A DNA stretch of 64,000 nt, taken from CBDEGK01 sp965237855. GTDB lineage: Bacteria; Pseudomonadota; Gammaproteobacteria; Pseudomonadales; Halieaceae. Shown piece after piece: positions 44,105 through 51,954 of the stretch (the stretch's first letter is position 1; every line of letters begins with the position of its first letter). The stretch covers positions 62,001-126,000 of the forward strand of contig CBDEGK010000005.1 of assembly GCA_965237855.1 (NCBI GenBank). Reading direction: 5' to 3'. The notes beneath the pieces were generated by a model. It was not told where the DNA came from and did no database searches. It saw only the letters and a program-made list of their open reading frames with translations. The translations under genes were made by a program, and so were the position numbers.

Positions 44105-44900
44105 AGTCACAGCGGTGCCACTCCTCCGTGTCCAGGCAATACATGCTAAGTTGGCCGCCCCAGACACAGCCGGTATCGGTTGCGATCAGATTTTTGCCCT
44201 TGGCTTTGCCCTCCAGGGCGGCCCAGTGGCCAAAGATTATTTTGTTTGTGCTGTCAGACTTGTTTCGCAGCGTGAACCAGGGCTCAACCTTGCGGCCGGG
44301 GTCAGCTAGTGCACCCTTTCCTTTCAAGTCCAGCGCGCCGCTTTTATAAAGAAACCGCATGCGGGTCAGGTAGTTGGTAATCACTCGCAGTCGCTCATAG
44401 CCCGTCAGCTTATTGTTCCACACTCTCGGAGTGTCGCCATACATGTTGCTGAGAAATTTGCGATAGTCCGGGCCGCGCAAAGCGGTCTCCACTTCTGCGG
44501 CATAGCTGTGGGCCTGTTCCAGGCTCCAAATGTGGGGTATGCCGGCGTGTACCAGTGTGCAACCCCGATCGCTGTAAATCAGGGGTTGCTGGCGCAACCA
44601 GTCGAGCAACTGGTCGCGATCACTGGCGGCGAGAATTTTGTCGAGCGTGTCTGAGCGCCCCTGTTTCTGAAGACCGTAGGCCACCGCCAGTAGATGCAGG
44701 TCATGATTCCCCAGCACGCAGATCACTCGCTCGCGCCGTTGGTAGAGATAGCGAAGTACCTCGAGGGAGTCCGGACCCCGGTTCACCAGGTCTCCCACAA
44801 CCCACAACTGGTCATGGTCCCAGTCAAACTGTACCTGCGTGAGCAGACACTTCAGCGGCGTGAAGCAACCTTGTATATCACCTACCGCGTAGGTCGCCAT
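44097..44900 (-). CDS. apaH: Diadenosine tetraphosphatase ApaH
   Basis: 267 residues. Phosphoesterase motifs: YAVGDIQGCFTPL (metal-binding Asp), VVGDLVNRGPDSLEVL, VLGNHDLHLLAVA, LVHAGIPHIW, ending with TGCVWGGQLSMYCLD. Hydrolyses Ap4A to two ADP. It precedes cca with a short overlap and follows rsmA with a spacer containing a three-copy 16-bp repeat. Confidence 0.97.
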   Translation of the reverse strand: MATYAVGDIQGCFTPLKCLLTQVQFDWDHDQLWVVGDLVNRGPDSLEVLRYLYQRRERVICVLGNHDLHLLAVAYGLQKQGRSDTLDKILAASDRDQLLDWLRQQPLIYSDRGCTLVHAGIPHIWSLEQAHSYAAEVETALRGPDYRKFLSNMYGDTPRVWNNKLTGYERLRVITNYLTRMRFLYKSGALDLKGKGALADPGRKVEPWFTLRNKSDSTNKIIFGHWAALEGKAKGKNLIATDTGCVWGGQLSMYCLDTEEWHRCDCE

Positions 44901-44928
44901 GTAAACTGTTCCCCCAGTATTAGTTATT

Positions 44929-44976
44929 AGGAGCTTCCGTCGTGAGGAGCTTCAGTCGCCGGGTGCTTCAGTCGTC
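44929..44976. repeat. Three tandem 16-bp units at the rsmA 3' end
   Basis: AGGAGCTTCCGTCGTG, AGGAGCTTCAGTCGCC and GGGTGCTTCAGTCGTC in tandem with period 16 exactly. The third unit contains the rsmA stop (TCA at 44968-44970, TGA on the minus strand), so the 3' tail of rsmA has been copied outwards towards apaH. Confidence 0.85.
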
Positions 44977-45753
44977 CAGCAACTGGCTCAGCGCCAGGAA
45001 CTGGTTCAACTCCAGGGTCTCGGCGCGCGCGGTGGGAGCAATTCCCAGCTCTTCCAATTGTTGCACGGAAACCAGATCGCGCAAGGTGTTACGCAAGGTT
45101 TTACGGCGCTGTGAAAACGCGGCCTGCACTACCTTATGTAGCTTAAAACGCCTGGCATCGTCGCGATTGTGCGCAGGGTTTGGCACCAGTCGCACGATGG
45201 CCGATTGCACTTTGGGGGCGGGACTGAAAGCCGAGGGCGGCACGTCGAACAATTTGTCCACCTGGCACTGGTACTGGGCCATGATCCCTAGCTTGCCCCA
45301 GGCCTTGCTGCCAGGTTGGGCGGCAAGGCGATTCACCACTTCCAGTTGCAGCATGAAGTGCATGTCCTCTACCAGTTCAGCGTGATCGAGCAGGTGGAAA
45401 ATCAGGGGGGTGGAGATGTTGTAGGGCAGGTTGCCCACAATGCGCAGTTTCCTGCCATCCTGTGCCAGCGAGCGGTAGTCAAAACGCAGGGCGTCGGCAC
45501 TGTGAATATTGAAATTTGCCTGTTGCCCGAAACGCTGTGTCAACAGCGGCACCAGGTCGCGGTCCAGTTCGATTACATCCAGGTCCGCCTCTGCTTCCAG
45601 CAGCGTTTCGGTCAGCGCGCCTTTGCCGGGGCCTATTTCTACCAGGTGATCTGAGGTGGAGGCGTGTATGGAGCGGCTGATCTGCCTGATGACACTGTCG
45701 TCTGTCAGGAAGTTTTGCCCGAAGCGCTTGCGGGCCCGATGCTGGCCTTTCAT
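44968..45753 (-). CDS. rsmA: 16S rRNA dimethyladenosine methyltransferase RsmA (KsgA)
   Basis: 261 residues. Signatures: HRARKRFGQNFLTDDSVI, EIGPGKGALTETLL SAM motif, IVGNLPYNISTPLIF with the catalytic NLPY, and FSQRRKTLRNTL. Dimethylates A1518 and A1519 of 16S rRNA. ATG 45753 overlaps the pdxA stop (ATGA). Part of lptD-surA-pdxA-rsmA-apaH. Confidence 0.98.
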   Translation of the reverse strand: MKGQHRARKRFGQNFLTDDSVIRQISRSIHASTSDHLVEIGPGKGALTETLLEAEADLDVIELDRDLVPLLTQRFGQQANFNIHSADALRFDYRSLAQDGRKLRIVGNLPYNISTPLIFHLLDHAELVEDMHFMLQLEVVNRLAAQPGSKAWGKLGIMAQYQCQVDKLFDVPPSAFSPAPKVQSAIVRLVPNPAHNRDDARRFKLHKVVQAAFSQRRKTLRNTLRDLVSVQQLEELGIAPTARAETLELNQFLALSQLLDD

Positions 45754-46694
45754 GCGGCCCCGGCTCGCGCCATCTGGGCGGCGACATCGATGGCAGAGAG
45801 CAGGCTGCCGCAGTCTGCCTGGCCGGACCCCGCCAGATCGAGCGCGGTACCATGGTCTACCGAGGTGCGAACAATTGGCAGCCCGAGGGTGATATTCACC
45901 GCGTTGCCGAAGCCGGCATATTTCAGCACCGGCAGGCCCTGGTCATGGTACATGGCCAACACCACATCGCACTGGTTCAAGACCTTCGGATTGAAGGCGG
46001 TATCTGCTGGCAGCGGACCGAGCAAGTCCATACCCTCACCACGCAGGCTTTCCAGGGTGGGAATAATCACCTCCAGTTCCTCTCGGCCCAGGTGGCCGCC
46101 TTCACCGGCATGGGGATTGAGCCCCAACACCGCGATACGCGGCGCATCAATCTCAAAATGCAGCCGCAGGTCTCGCCACAGTACGCGGCACACCTGCTTT
46201 AGCAGCTCAGGTTGAATGGCGGTCGGCACCTCACTCAGAGGCAGGTGGGTGGTCAACAGTGCCACCCGCATCTGTTCGGTGGCCAGCATCATGACGACCT
46301 GATCTGCCCCGGTCAGCTCTTGTAAGAATTCAGTGTGGCCGCTGAAGGGAATGCCGGCATCATTGATGACAGACTTCTGCACTGGTGCGGTTACCATGGC
46401 ATCGTAATGCCCCGATTGGCAGCCGGCGACCGCCTTCTCCAGGGTGTTCAGGACATAACGCGCATTGTCGGGATTGAGTGCTCCCGGTTGGCAGGGTGTC
46501 GCCAGTTGCACTGGTTCTATAGTGAGACCCTGCAGCTTGCAATTCAGAAGCCCGGCGCGCTGGGCCAGTAATGCCGGGTCGGCGATGGCGATTATCTCAA
46601 TGTCGGCCAGCTCCTGCTGCGCCAGTGCCAGCACCAGGTCCGGGCCGATGCCTGCGGGTTCGCCAGCGGTTACTGCAATCCGCAGTGTCGCCAC
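45750..46694 (-). CDS. pdxA: 4-hydroxythreonine-4-phosphate dehydrogenase PdxA
   Basis: 314 residues. Motifs RIAVTAGEPAGIGPDL, GHYDAMVTAPVQKSVIND, PFSGHTEFLQEL (metal His), LGLNPHAGEGGHLGREE and CDVVLAMYHDQGLPVLKY with His ligands. NAD-dependent step of pyridoxal phosphate synthesis. The start codon is GTG 46694, four bases after the surA stop. Four-base overlap with rsmA. Confidence 0.97.
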   Translation of the reverse strand: MATLRIAVTAGEPAGIGPDLVLALAQQELADIEIIAIADPALLAQRAGLLNCKLQGLTIEPVQLATPCQPGALNPDNARYVLNTLEKAVAGCQSGHYDAMVTAPVQKSVINDAGIPFSGHTEFLQELTGADQVVMMLATEQMRVALLTTHLPLSEVPTAIQPELLKQVCRVLWRDLRLHFEIDAPRIAVLGLNPHAGEGGHLGREELEVIIPTLESLRGEGMDLLGPLPADTAFNPKVLNQCDVVLAMYHDQGLPVLKYAGFGNAVNITLGLPIVRTSVDHGTALDLAGSGQADCGSLLSAIDVAAQMARAGAA

Positions 46695-46698
46695 CGGC

Positions 46699-47985
46699 TT
46701 ACTTCACATCGACGAAGGCTTCGTCGCGAATTTTGCGTAACCAGGCTTGAAGCTCTTCATCGTATTTTCGTTTGTGCAGTATTTCCCGGGCCCGGTTTTT
46801 GGTGACGATATCCGTCATATCTTCCTCGCGTCGCTCCAGTACTTCGAGAATGTGCCAGCCAAACTGGCTCTTGATGGGCTCGGTGATTTCTCCGATTTCT
46901 GCCTTGGCCATGGCGGCCTCAAATTCCGGTACCATCTGCCCGGGATTGGCCCAGCTCAGGTCACCCCCTTCCTGGGCGGAGCCGATATCTTCCGAATTGG
47001 CGCGTGCAATTTCGCCAAAATCCGCCCCATCAATGATTTGTTGTCGCAACCTGGTGATAAATTCCAGGGATGCCTGTTCGTCGCGAATAGCCGAGGGTTT
47101 AATCAGGATATGACGGACATGTGTCTGCGCCACGATAGTGTCGCCACCGCGTTTCTCCGCCAGGTAGATCAGGTGAAACCCGGCGGGACTCCCAATGGGA
47201 GCGGCGGTTTCGCCCAAAGACATGGACGGTGCTACTTCTTCAAACAGGCCGGGAAGGTCGCTGCGGGGGCGCCAACCCAGGTCGCCGCCAGTGAACGTAT
47301 ATTTACCGCCGCTGGAAGCGATAACCGCCTGAAAGGATTCGCCAGACTGGATGCGCTGGTACAGGCGGTCCACTTGGGCACGGGCCGCGGCAATCTCTTT
47401 GTCAGCCTCTGGCAAGGGCAGCAGGGCGTGGACCAGGTGATATTGTTCCGCGGTCAGGGCCTGGCCCTCTTCAGACTCGAGGAAGTTCTCCGCTTCTTGC
47501 TCCGTGATCTGGATGCGCTGATTGACATTGCCTGCCTGCACCCGCTGCAGGATAAGCTCGCGCCGCACATCTTCTCGGAGCTGAAGGTAGGATTTGCCGG
47601 AGGCGTCCAATTGCTGGCTGAATTGTTCGAGACTCATGCGGTTTTGAGCCGCCATATTGGTGAGGGCGCCATTGAGCTGGGCGTCGCTGATGCGGACACC
47701 GGCACGCTGGCCCATCTGCAGCTGGATACTCTCCAGTACCAGTCGGTCCAGGGTTTCGCGTACCAGCACATCACGCTCCGGTAGTTCAGCCCCCGACTCT
47801 TCTATGCTTCGCTCAATCATGGCGAGACGCTGGCGCAGCTCGCTGGACATGATGACATCGTCTTCGACGATGGCCACCACCGAGTCGAGAATGCGGGTCT
47901 CGGCCCATACAGATTGGCCCAGGGTCAGGCCAGCCAGTAGAGTGGCTGTTAGCATGACTGTGCCCAGGAAATTCTTATTTATCAC
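46699..47985 (-). CDS. surA: Periplasmic chaperone SurA
   Basis: 428 residues. Sec signal peptide (LGTVMLTATLLAGLTLGQSV, cleaved near WAE), an N-terminal chaperone domain with RILDSVVAIVEDDVIMSSEL, and two parvulin (peptidyl-prolyl isomerase) domains, seen as GGDLGWRPRSDLPGLFEEV and GGDLSWANPGQMVPEFEAAM. It escorts outer-membrane proteins such as LptD. Starts at GTG 47985 inside the end of lptD (11-bp overlap). Confidence 0.97.
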   Translation of the reverse strand: MINKNFLGTVMLTATLLAGLTLGQSVWAETRILDSVVAIVEDDVIMSSELRQRLAMIERSIEESGAELPERDVLVRETLDRLVLESIQLQMGQRAGVRISDAQLNGALTNMAAQNRMSLEQFSQQLDASGKSYLQLREDVRRELILQRVQAGNVNQRIQITEQEAENFLESEEGQALTAEQYHLVHALLPLPEADKEIAAARAQVDRLYQRIQSGESFQAVIASSGGKYTFTGGDLGWRPRSDLPGLFEEVAPSMSLGETAAPIGSPAGFHLIYLAEKRGGDTIVAQTHVRHILIKPSAIRDEQASLEFITRLRQQIIDGADFGEIARANSEDIGSAQEGGDLSWANPGQMVPEFEAAMAKAEIGEITEPIKSQFGWHILEVLERREEDMTDIVTKNRAREILHKRKYDEELQAWLRKIRDEAFVDVK

Positions 47986-50311
47986 TGCTCTTATAACCTC
48001 TAATAAATTCTTCCAGGATGCTGGTCACACGTGTGCCAACACCGCCGAGTCCCTTGAGCTGGAACTCCAAATAGGTCGCTTTCTTGGTCTCAACCACGCT
48101 GCCGATCTGTGAGCCGAAGGCCTGGTTCAAGTTGCGCTGGTGCACGACCCGTACTCGCCAGCAACAATCGTTGTATTCCACGCCGACCAGGTCGTTGATG
48201 CTGTCGTTTTCGTCCAGGTCGTACAGGGTCTGAAAAAACAGCGCCCAATTTTTCGCCAGCGGAAATGCCGCCGACACATCCAACTGGTTGATATCCTTGG
48301 AGCGTGGGTCGGTGCCCTTGTAGCGGCGCCAATTATAGCCCAGGTTGAAGATTCGTTGCTGCTCGTTGCTCCAGGACAGGCGCAGGTGGGTTTCATCGAG
48401 CTTGCTGTTATTGGTGTCATACAGCCAGGATGAGCTGAACTCCGCATTGCTCCAGGGTCTGAAGCCAAATTCAGCGGCGATGGCAGAACTTCCTTCGTAG
48501 TATTCTTCCTTGTCCGCTCCCACGGTTACGCGGCGATCATCAAAGTAATAGATTTGGCCGATACTGGCGTAGAGCTTTTGTTCGCCGCTGGCGGGGTCGA
48601 TGATTCGGGTAGTGATGCCGGCGGCCACCTGGTTGGCGTCATCGATGCGGTCGTGGCCCGAAAAACGTGTTTCACGAAATATCTGGTTGTAAGTGAACGT
48701 AAGCTGGCTGGTGTCAAAATTCGGTAAACCTTCCTGCTCCTCAAAGTCGGACCACAGGTAGTAAAGGCGCGGTTCCAAGGTCTGCATCAAGGTGCTGTCA
48801 GCCCACTTTAGATCGCGCTCAAAAAACAGTCCGCCATCCAGGCTGGCCAGGGGCGCGCCGACGTCTGGCGTGTCTTCTAACTGGCCGCCGACATTGACGT
48901 CCTGCTCCAGGTTGTAGTTGATCTGTCGATACTTGGCCGTGCCTTTGAGAAAGCCAAATATCCAGGACATGGGGTAGTTGATGCCCACTTCGTTGTAGAG
49001 GCGCTGTCCGGTGAGCAAGGTGTCGTGATCAAAGTCGGTGAATTCTCCTTCATAGAGCACGTTTACCCGGTAGTCCTGTTCGGCCGCCGTACGATTCAAG
49101 CTGATCATGGGCAGTTTTTTATAGGGATTGTTGGTGATGTCCTTGGCGATGGTTTGGAATTGCTCGAAGCGGAGCTCTGCCTGCCAGATGTCGCCCAGGT
49201 AGTCCAGCTGTCCGCGCTGTGCCAGGTGAGTACTCTGGCGCACATTCAGTTCGGTGGTTCCAATGTCGTTCAGGTAGTCCTGGTCGCTGACCTTGGTGTA
49301 TTCAATCTTCGTACGCCAGCGATCTTCGACCAATCCGCGCTGTTCGGCGTAGGCGAGCCAACGACTGCCATCTTCCCTGGGGAAATCATCCTGGTACTTC
49401 TCATCCTCGTCGATATAGGAGCCGCCGACGTCCCACAGACCCAGGATAGGCCCCAGGTAGCGGGCTTGCGCCTCGCCCAGGATACCCCGATCCGCCACCC
49501 AGCGCGGGGTTAAGGTCAAGTCGTAATTTGGTGCGAGGTTGAGGTAATAGGGTGCAGCAATATCAACTCCGCCACTTGAGTCGCGACCCAGGTCCGGCCA
49601 CAAGAAGCCGGACTTTCGGCGATCATCGATGGGAAACTGGAGATAGGGCAGATAGAAAAACGTGGTGTCCCTGATGGCGAACTTGGCTTTGCGGGCGGTG
49701 CCAACCCCGGTGGCGGTGTTCAGCTCCAGTTCTTCTGCCCTCAATTGCCAGACTTCATTGGTGGGCGGGCAGAACGTATAGCGGGCATCATCCAATTCGA
49801 TGACACGGTCTGGGCGTCGGCGAATTTCCGCGGCATTGCCGCGAATGTGTTCCCTGTGCAGGAGGAAGGCGCCGTCGCTCAATCGCGCCTCGCCGGTGTT
49901 GGCGTTGACCCAGGCGCTCTCGCCCCGCATCAAGATGCCGGGTTCGCGGAACTCGACATTGCCTTCCAGGGTGCCGGTTCCCGCCTTGGTATCATAGTCA
50001 GCGCGATCGCCTTGCAACTCGCGATAGCCCTGTTGCAAGGAGACTCCCCCGGACAGTTTCACCGCCGCCCCCCGCATTTCCGAGCTGTTGGCCTCGGCGT
50101 GAATCAGGTCATCCGCGGGGTCGTCGCTGGTGTCGATGCCGGCCATGGGGTCGACATAGGCCCCCTGGCAGTGCTTGGCGCGTTGGGTTTTTAGCTCGGC
50201 TGGCAGGTTGAGATAGGGCACCCAGTCCAATTGATTGCTATCCTGTCCCGCAACAGGGCTTGCCACCAGCAGAAGGGCGAAAAAGTAGCTGGATGTGGTC
50301 ACGGGGTTCAC
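47975..50311 (-). CDS. lptD: LPS-assembly protein LptD
   Basis: 778 residues. Sec signal (SSYFFALLLVASPVAGQ), an N-terminal OstA/LptA-like domain (GYRELQGDRADYDTKAGT to YTFCPPTNEVWQLRAEELEL) and a large outer-membrane barrel with FFYLPYLQFPIDDRRKSGFL. Cys residues near KHCQG and CPP, and a CC pair in NDCCWRV near the end, agree with its disulphide pattern. It inserts LPS into the outer leaflet with LptE. GTG 50311 is the start; divergent from murU with 91 bp between. Confidence 0.96.
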   Translation of the reverse strand: MNPVTTSSYFFALLLVASPVAGQDSNQLDWVPYLNLPAELKTQRAKHCQGAYVDPMAGIDTSDDPADDLIHAEANSSEMRGAAVKLSGGVSLQQGYRELQGDRADYDTKAGTGTLEGNVEFREPGILMRGESAWVNANTGEARLSDGAFLLHREHIRGNAAEIRRRPDRVIELDDARYTFCPPTNEVWQLRAEELELNTATGVGTARKAKFAIRDTTFFYLPYLQFPIDDRRKSGFLWPDLGRDSSGGVDIAAPYYLNLAPNYDLTLTPRWVADRGILGEAQARYLGPILGLWDVGGSYIDEDEKYQDDFPREDGSRWLAYAEQRGLVEDRWRTKIEYTKVSDQDYLNDIGTTELNVRQSTHLAQRGQLDYLGDIWQAELRFEQFQTIAKDITNNPYKKLPMISLNRTAAEQDYRVNVLYEGEFTDFDHDTLLTGQRLYNEVGINYPMSWIFGFLKGTAKYRQINYNLEQDVNVGGQLEDTPDVGAPLASLDGGLFFERDLKWADSTLMQTLEPRLYYLWSDFEEQEGLPNFDTSQLTFTYNQIFRETRFSGHDRIDDANQVAAGITTRIIDPASGEQKLYASIGQIYYFDDRRVTVGADKEEYYEGSSAIAAEFGFRPWSNAEFSSSWLYDTNNSKLDETHLRLSWSNEQQRIFNLGYNWRRYKGTDPRSKDINQLDVSAAFPLAKNWALFFQTLYDLDENDSINDLVGVEYNDCCWRVRVVHQRNLNQAFGSQIGSVVETKKATYLEFQLKGLGGVGTRVTSILEEFIRGYKSSDK

Positions 50312-50402
50312 GGGTGAATATGGGTAACAGGATTAGTCGTTAAATGTCAGCGCAGATGATAAAGCATTCTGATCGGAACTGCCTGTTCTCGGTGCGAATA
50401 CG

Positions 50403-51086
50403 ATGAGGGCGATGATTCTCGCCGCAGGCCGAGGAGAGCGGATGACACCGCTCACAGACAACTTGCCCAAACCGCTGTTGCCGGTGGCCGGCAAGGCGCT
50501 GATTGAATGGCAACTGGAGAAACTGGTGGCGGCGGGCTTCAGAGACCTGGTGGTGAATGTTTCACATCTGGGTGAGCAAATTGAGACCTTTCTCGGCAAT
50601 GGCGAACGCTGGGGCTGTGACATTTGCTATTCCCGAGAGGAAGAGCCGCTGGAAACTGCGGGGGGTATTCAGCAGGCGTTGCCACTATTGGGTGAGGATG
50701 CCTTCGCTATCGTTAACGCCGATGTTTGGACTGACTACGATTTTCACAAACTTGCGGTCCGTGAGTTGGACGAGGATTATCTGGCCCACCTGGTTGTGGT
50801 CAACAACCCGCATCAGCACAGCCGCGGCGATTTTCGATTGCGAGCGTCGGGTAAGCTGGAATTTGCCCAGGGTGCCGGTGCTGGCACGCTGACCTACGCG
50901 GGAATTGGCGTATATCATCCCCATTTCTTCGCCGACCTGGGGCCGGGCAAATTGCCGTTGCGCCCACTACTGAAGAAGCATGGCGACCAGGGCCGCTTAT
51001 CGGGAGAGCATTTTTGCGGTGATTGGGAGGACATAGGTACGCAGGAGCGACTGGCGGCGCTGGATGACCGGCTGGGCATACTTTAG
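50403..51086 (+). CDS. murU: N-acetylmuramate-1-phosphate uridylyltransferase MurU-like
   Basis: 227 residues. Nucleotidyltransferase motif MILAAGRGERMTPLTDNLPK, then PLLPVAGKALIEWQL, EEEPLETAGGIQQALP and FAIVNADVWTDYDF (metal Asp). The E-T-A-G motif is that of MurU, which makes UDP-MurNAc in cell-wall recycling. In Pseudomonas it is paired with kinase AmgK next to lptD; here AmgK is not in the 91 bp between lptD and this gene nor downstream, where rpe follows. Confidence 0.88.
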   Translation: MRAMILAAGRGERMTPLTDNLPKPLLPVAGKALIEWQLEKLVAAGFRDLVVNVSHLGEQIETFLGNGERWGCDICYSREEEPLETAGGIQQALPLLGEDAFAIVNADVWTDYDFHKLAVRELDEDYLAHLVVVNNPHQHSRGDFRLRASGKLEFAQGAGAGTLTYAGIGVYHPHFFADLGPGKLPLRPLLKKHGDQGRLSGEHFCGDWEDIGTQERLAALDDRLGIL

Positions 51087-51112
51087 AATGGCGGCTTTCC
51101 CAGGAGTACACT

Positions 51113-51781
51113 ATGCCCGATTACTTGATTGCGCCCTCGATACTCTCCGCTGACTTTGCCCGCCTGGGGGAAGAGGTGGATGCCGTATTGGCCGCCGGTG
51201 CCGATATCGTTCACTTTGACGTGATGGACAATCACTATGTGCCCAACCTGACCATTGGGCCCATGGTTTGCAAGGCTTTGCGCAATCATGGTGTCACCGC
51301 TGATATTGATGTGCACCTGATGGTTAGCCCTGTCGATGCGCTGATAGGCCAGTTCGCTGATGCTGGTGCCAGTTACATCACGTTTCACCCCGATGCCTCC
51401 ACCCATGTCGACCGCTCGCTGCAGATGATTCGCGATGCCGGTTGCAAATCTGGCTTGGTGTTTAACCCGGCTGCCGGGCTGGGCGCACTGAAGTATGTGA
51501 TGGGCAAGGTTGACATGGTGTTGCTGATGTCGGTGAATCCCGGCTTTGGTGGCCAGTCTTTTATTCCCGCTACACTCGACAAATTACGTGAGGCGCGCGC
51601 CCTGATTGATGCCAGCGGCCTGGATATTCGCCTCGAGGTAGACGGTGGGGTGACGGCGAAGAACATTGCCGAAATTGCCGCCGCTGGCGCTGATACCTTC
51701 GTGGCGGGGTCGGCCATTTTTAACGCCGAAGATTACGCCACCGTTATCAGTGAAATGCGGAGCCAGTTGGCCGCCGTTTGA
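51113..51781 (+). CDS. rpe: Ribulose-phosphate 3-epimerase
   Basis: 222 residues, TIM barrel. Signatures IAPSILSADFARLGEEV, VHFDVMDNHYVPNLTIG (metal His/Asp), VDMVLLMSVNPGFGGQSF and LDIRLEVDGGVTAKNI. Interconverts ribulose 5-phosphate and xylulose 5-phosphate. Located just before the trp leader, as in many gammaproteobacteria where it neighbours gph and trpE; a phosphoglycolate phosphatase gene is missing here. Confidence 0.97.
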   Translation: MPDYLIAPSILSADFARLGEEVDAVLAAGADIVHFDVMDNHYVPNLTIGPMVCKALRNHGVTADIDVHLMVSPVDALIGQFADAGASYITFHPDASTHVDRSLQMIRDAGCKSGLVFNPAAGLGALKYVMGKVDMVLLMSVNPGFGGQSFIPATLDKLREARALIDASGLDIRLEVDGGVTAKNIAEIAAAGADTFVAGSAIFNAEDYATVISEMRSQLAAV

Positions 51782-51805
51782 GTATTTCGACAGGAGGCGT
51801 ACAAT
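51778..51805 (+). promoter_or_regulatory. Candidate promoter of trp leader and trpE
   Basis: TTGAGT (51778-51783, overlapping the end of rpe) and TACAAT (51800-51805) are 16 bp apart. Transcription would begin near 51812, 20 bases before the leader-peptide start. Confidence 0.5.
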
Positions 51806-51831
51806 TGTGCGCTCTCAACCCGGAGATAGCT

Positions 51832-51900
51832 GTGAAAGCAGACGTACATTCAACGATCGACACCTTGTCGATGTGTGAGGTCACCCGCTGGCGATGGTAG
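51832..51900 (+). CDS. trpL: trp leader peptide (22 aa) ending W-R-W
   Basis: GTG 51832 with a GGAG ribosome site opens 22 codons ending CGC TGG CGA TGG TAG, so the last four residues are Arg-Trp-Arg-Trp. Two Trp codons in a short frame between the promoter and trpE are the mark of a regulatory leader: ribosome stalling there when charged tRNA-Trp is scarce should alter the mRNA fold. Location, ribosome site and composition all agree. Confidence 0.82.
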   Translation: MKADVHSTIDTLSMCEVTRWRW

Positions 51901-51928
51901 CCAGGGAACACCTTCGCCCGTTGAATGT
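51846..51928 (+). promoter_or_regulatory. trp leader RNA structure
   Basis: Three pairings are visible: ACATTCAACG (51846-51855) with CGTTGAATGT (51919-51928), perfect; ATCGAC/GTCGAT hairpin 51856-51872; and CTGGC/GCCAG hairpin 51888-51904 covering the Trp codons. No U-run follows any of them, so termination would be rho-type or control acts on trpE translation (GAGG at 51943). Confidence 0.6.
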
Positions 51929-51954
51929 AACCTTGTATCTCTGAGGACGTCTCC

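Noticed and set aside
44929..44976. Tandem 16-bp units as a CRISPR array
   Set aside because: Units are contiguous with no spacers, degenerate, and no cas genes are nearby.
46747..47784. 345-codon frame antisense to surA
   Set aside because: Shadow of surA on the other strand; the surA frame has signal peptide and parvulin motifs.
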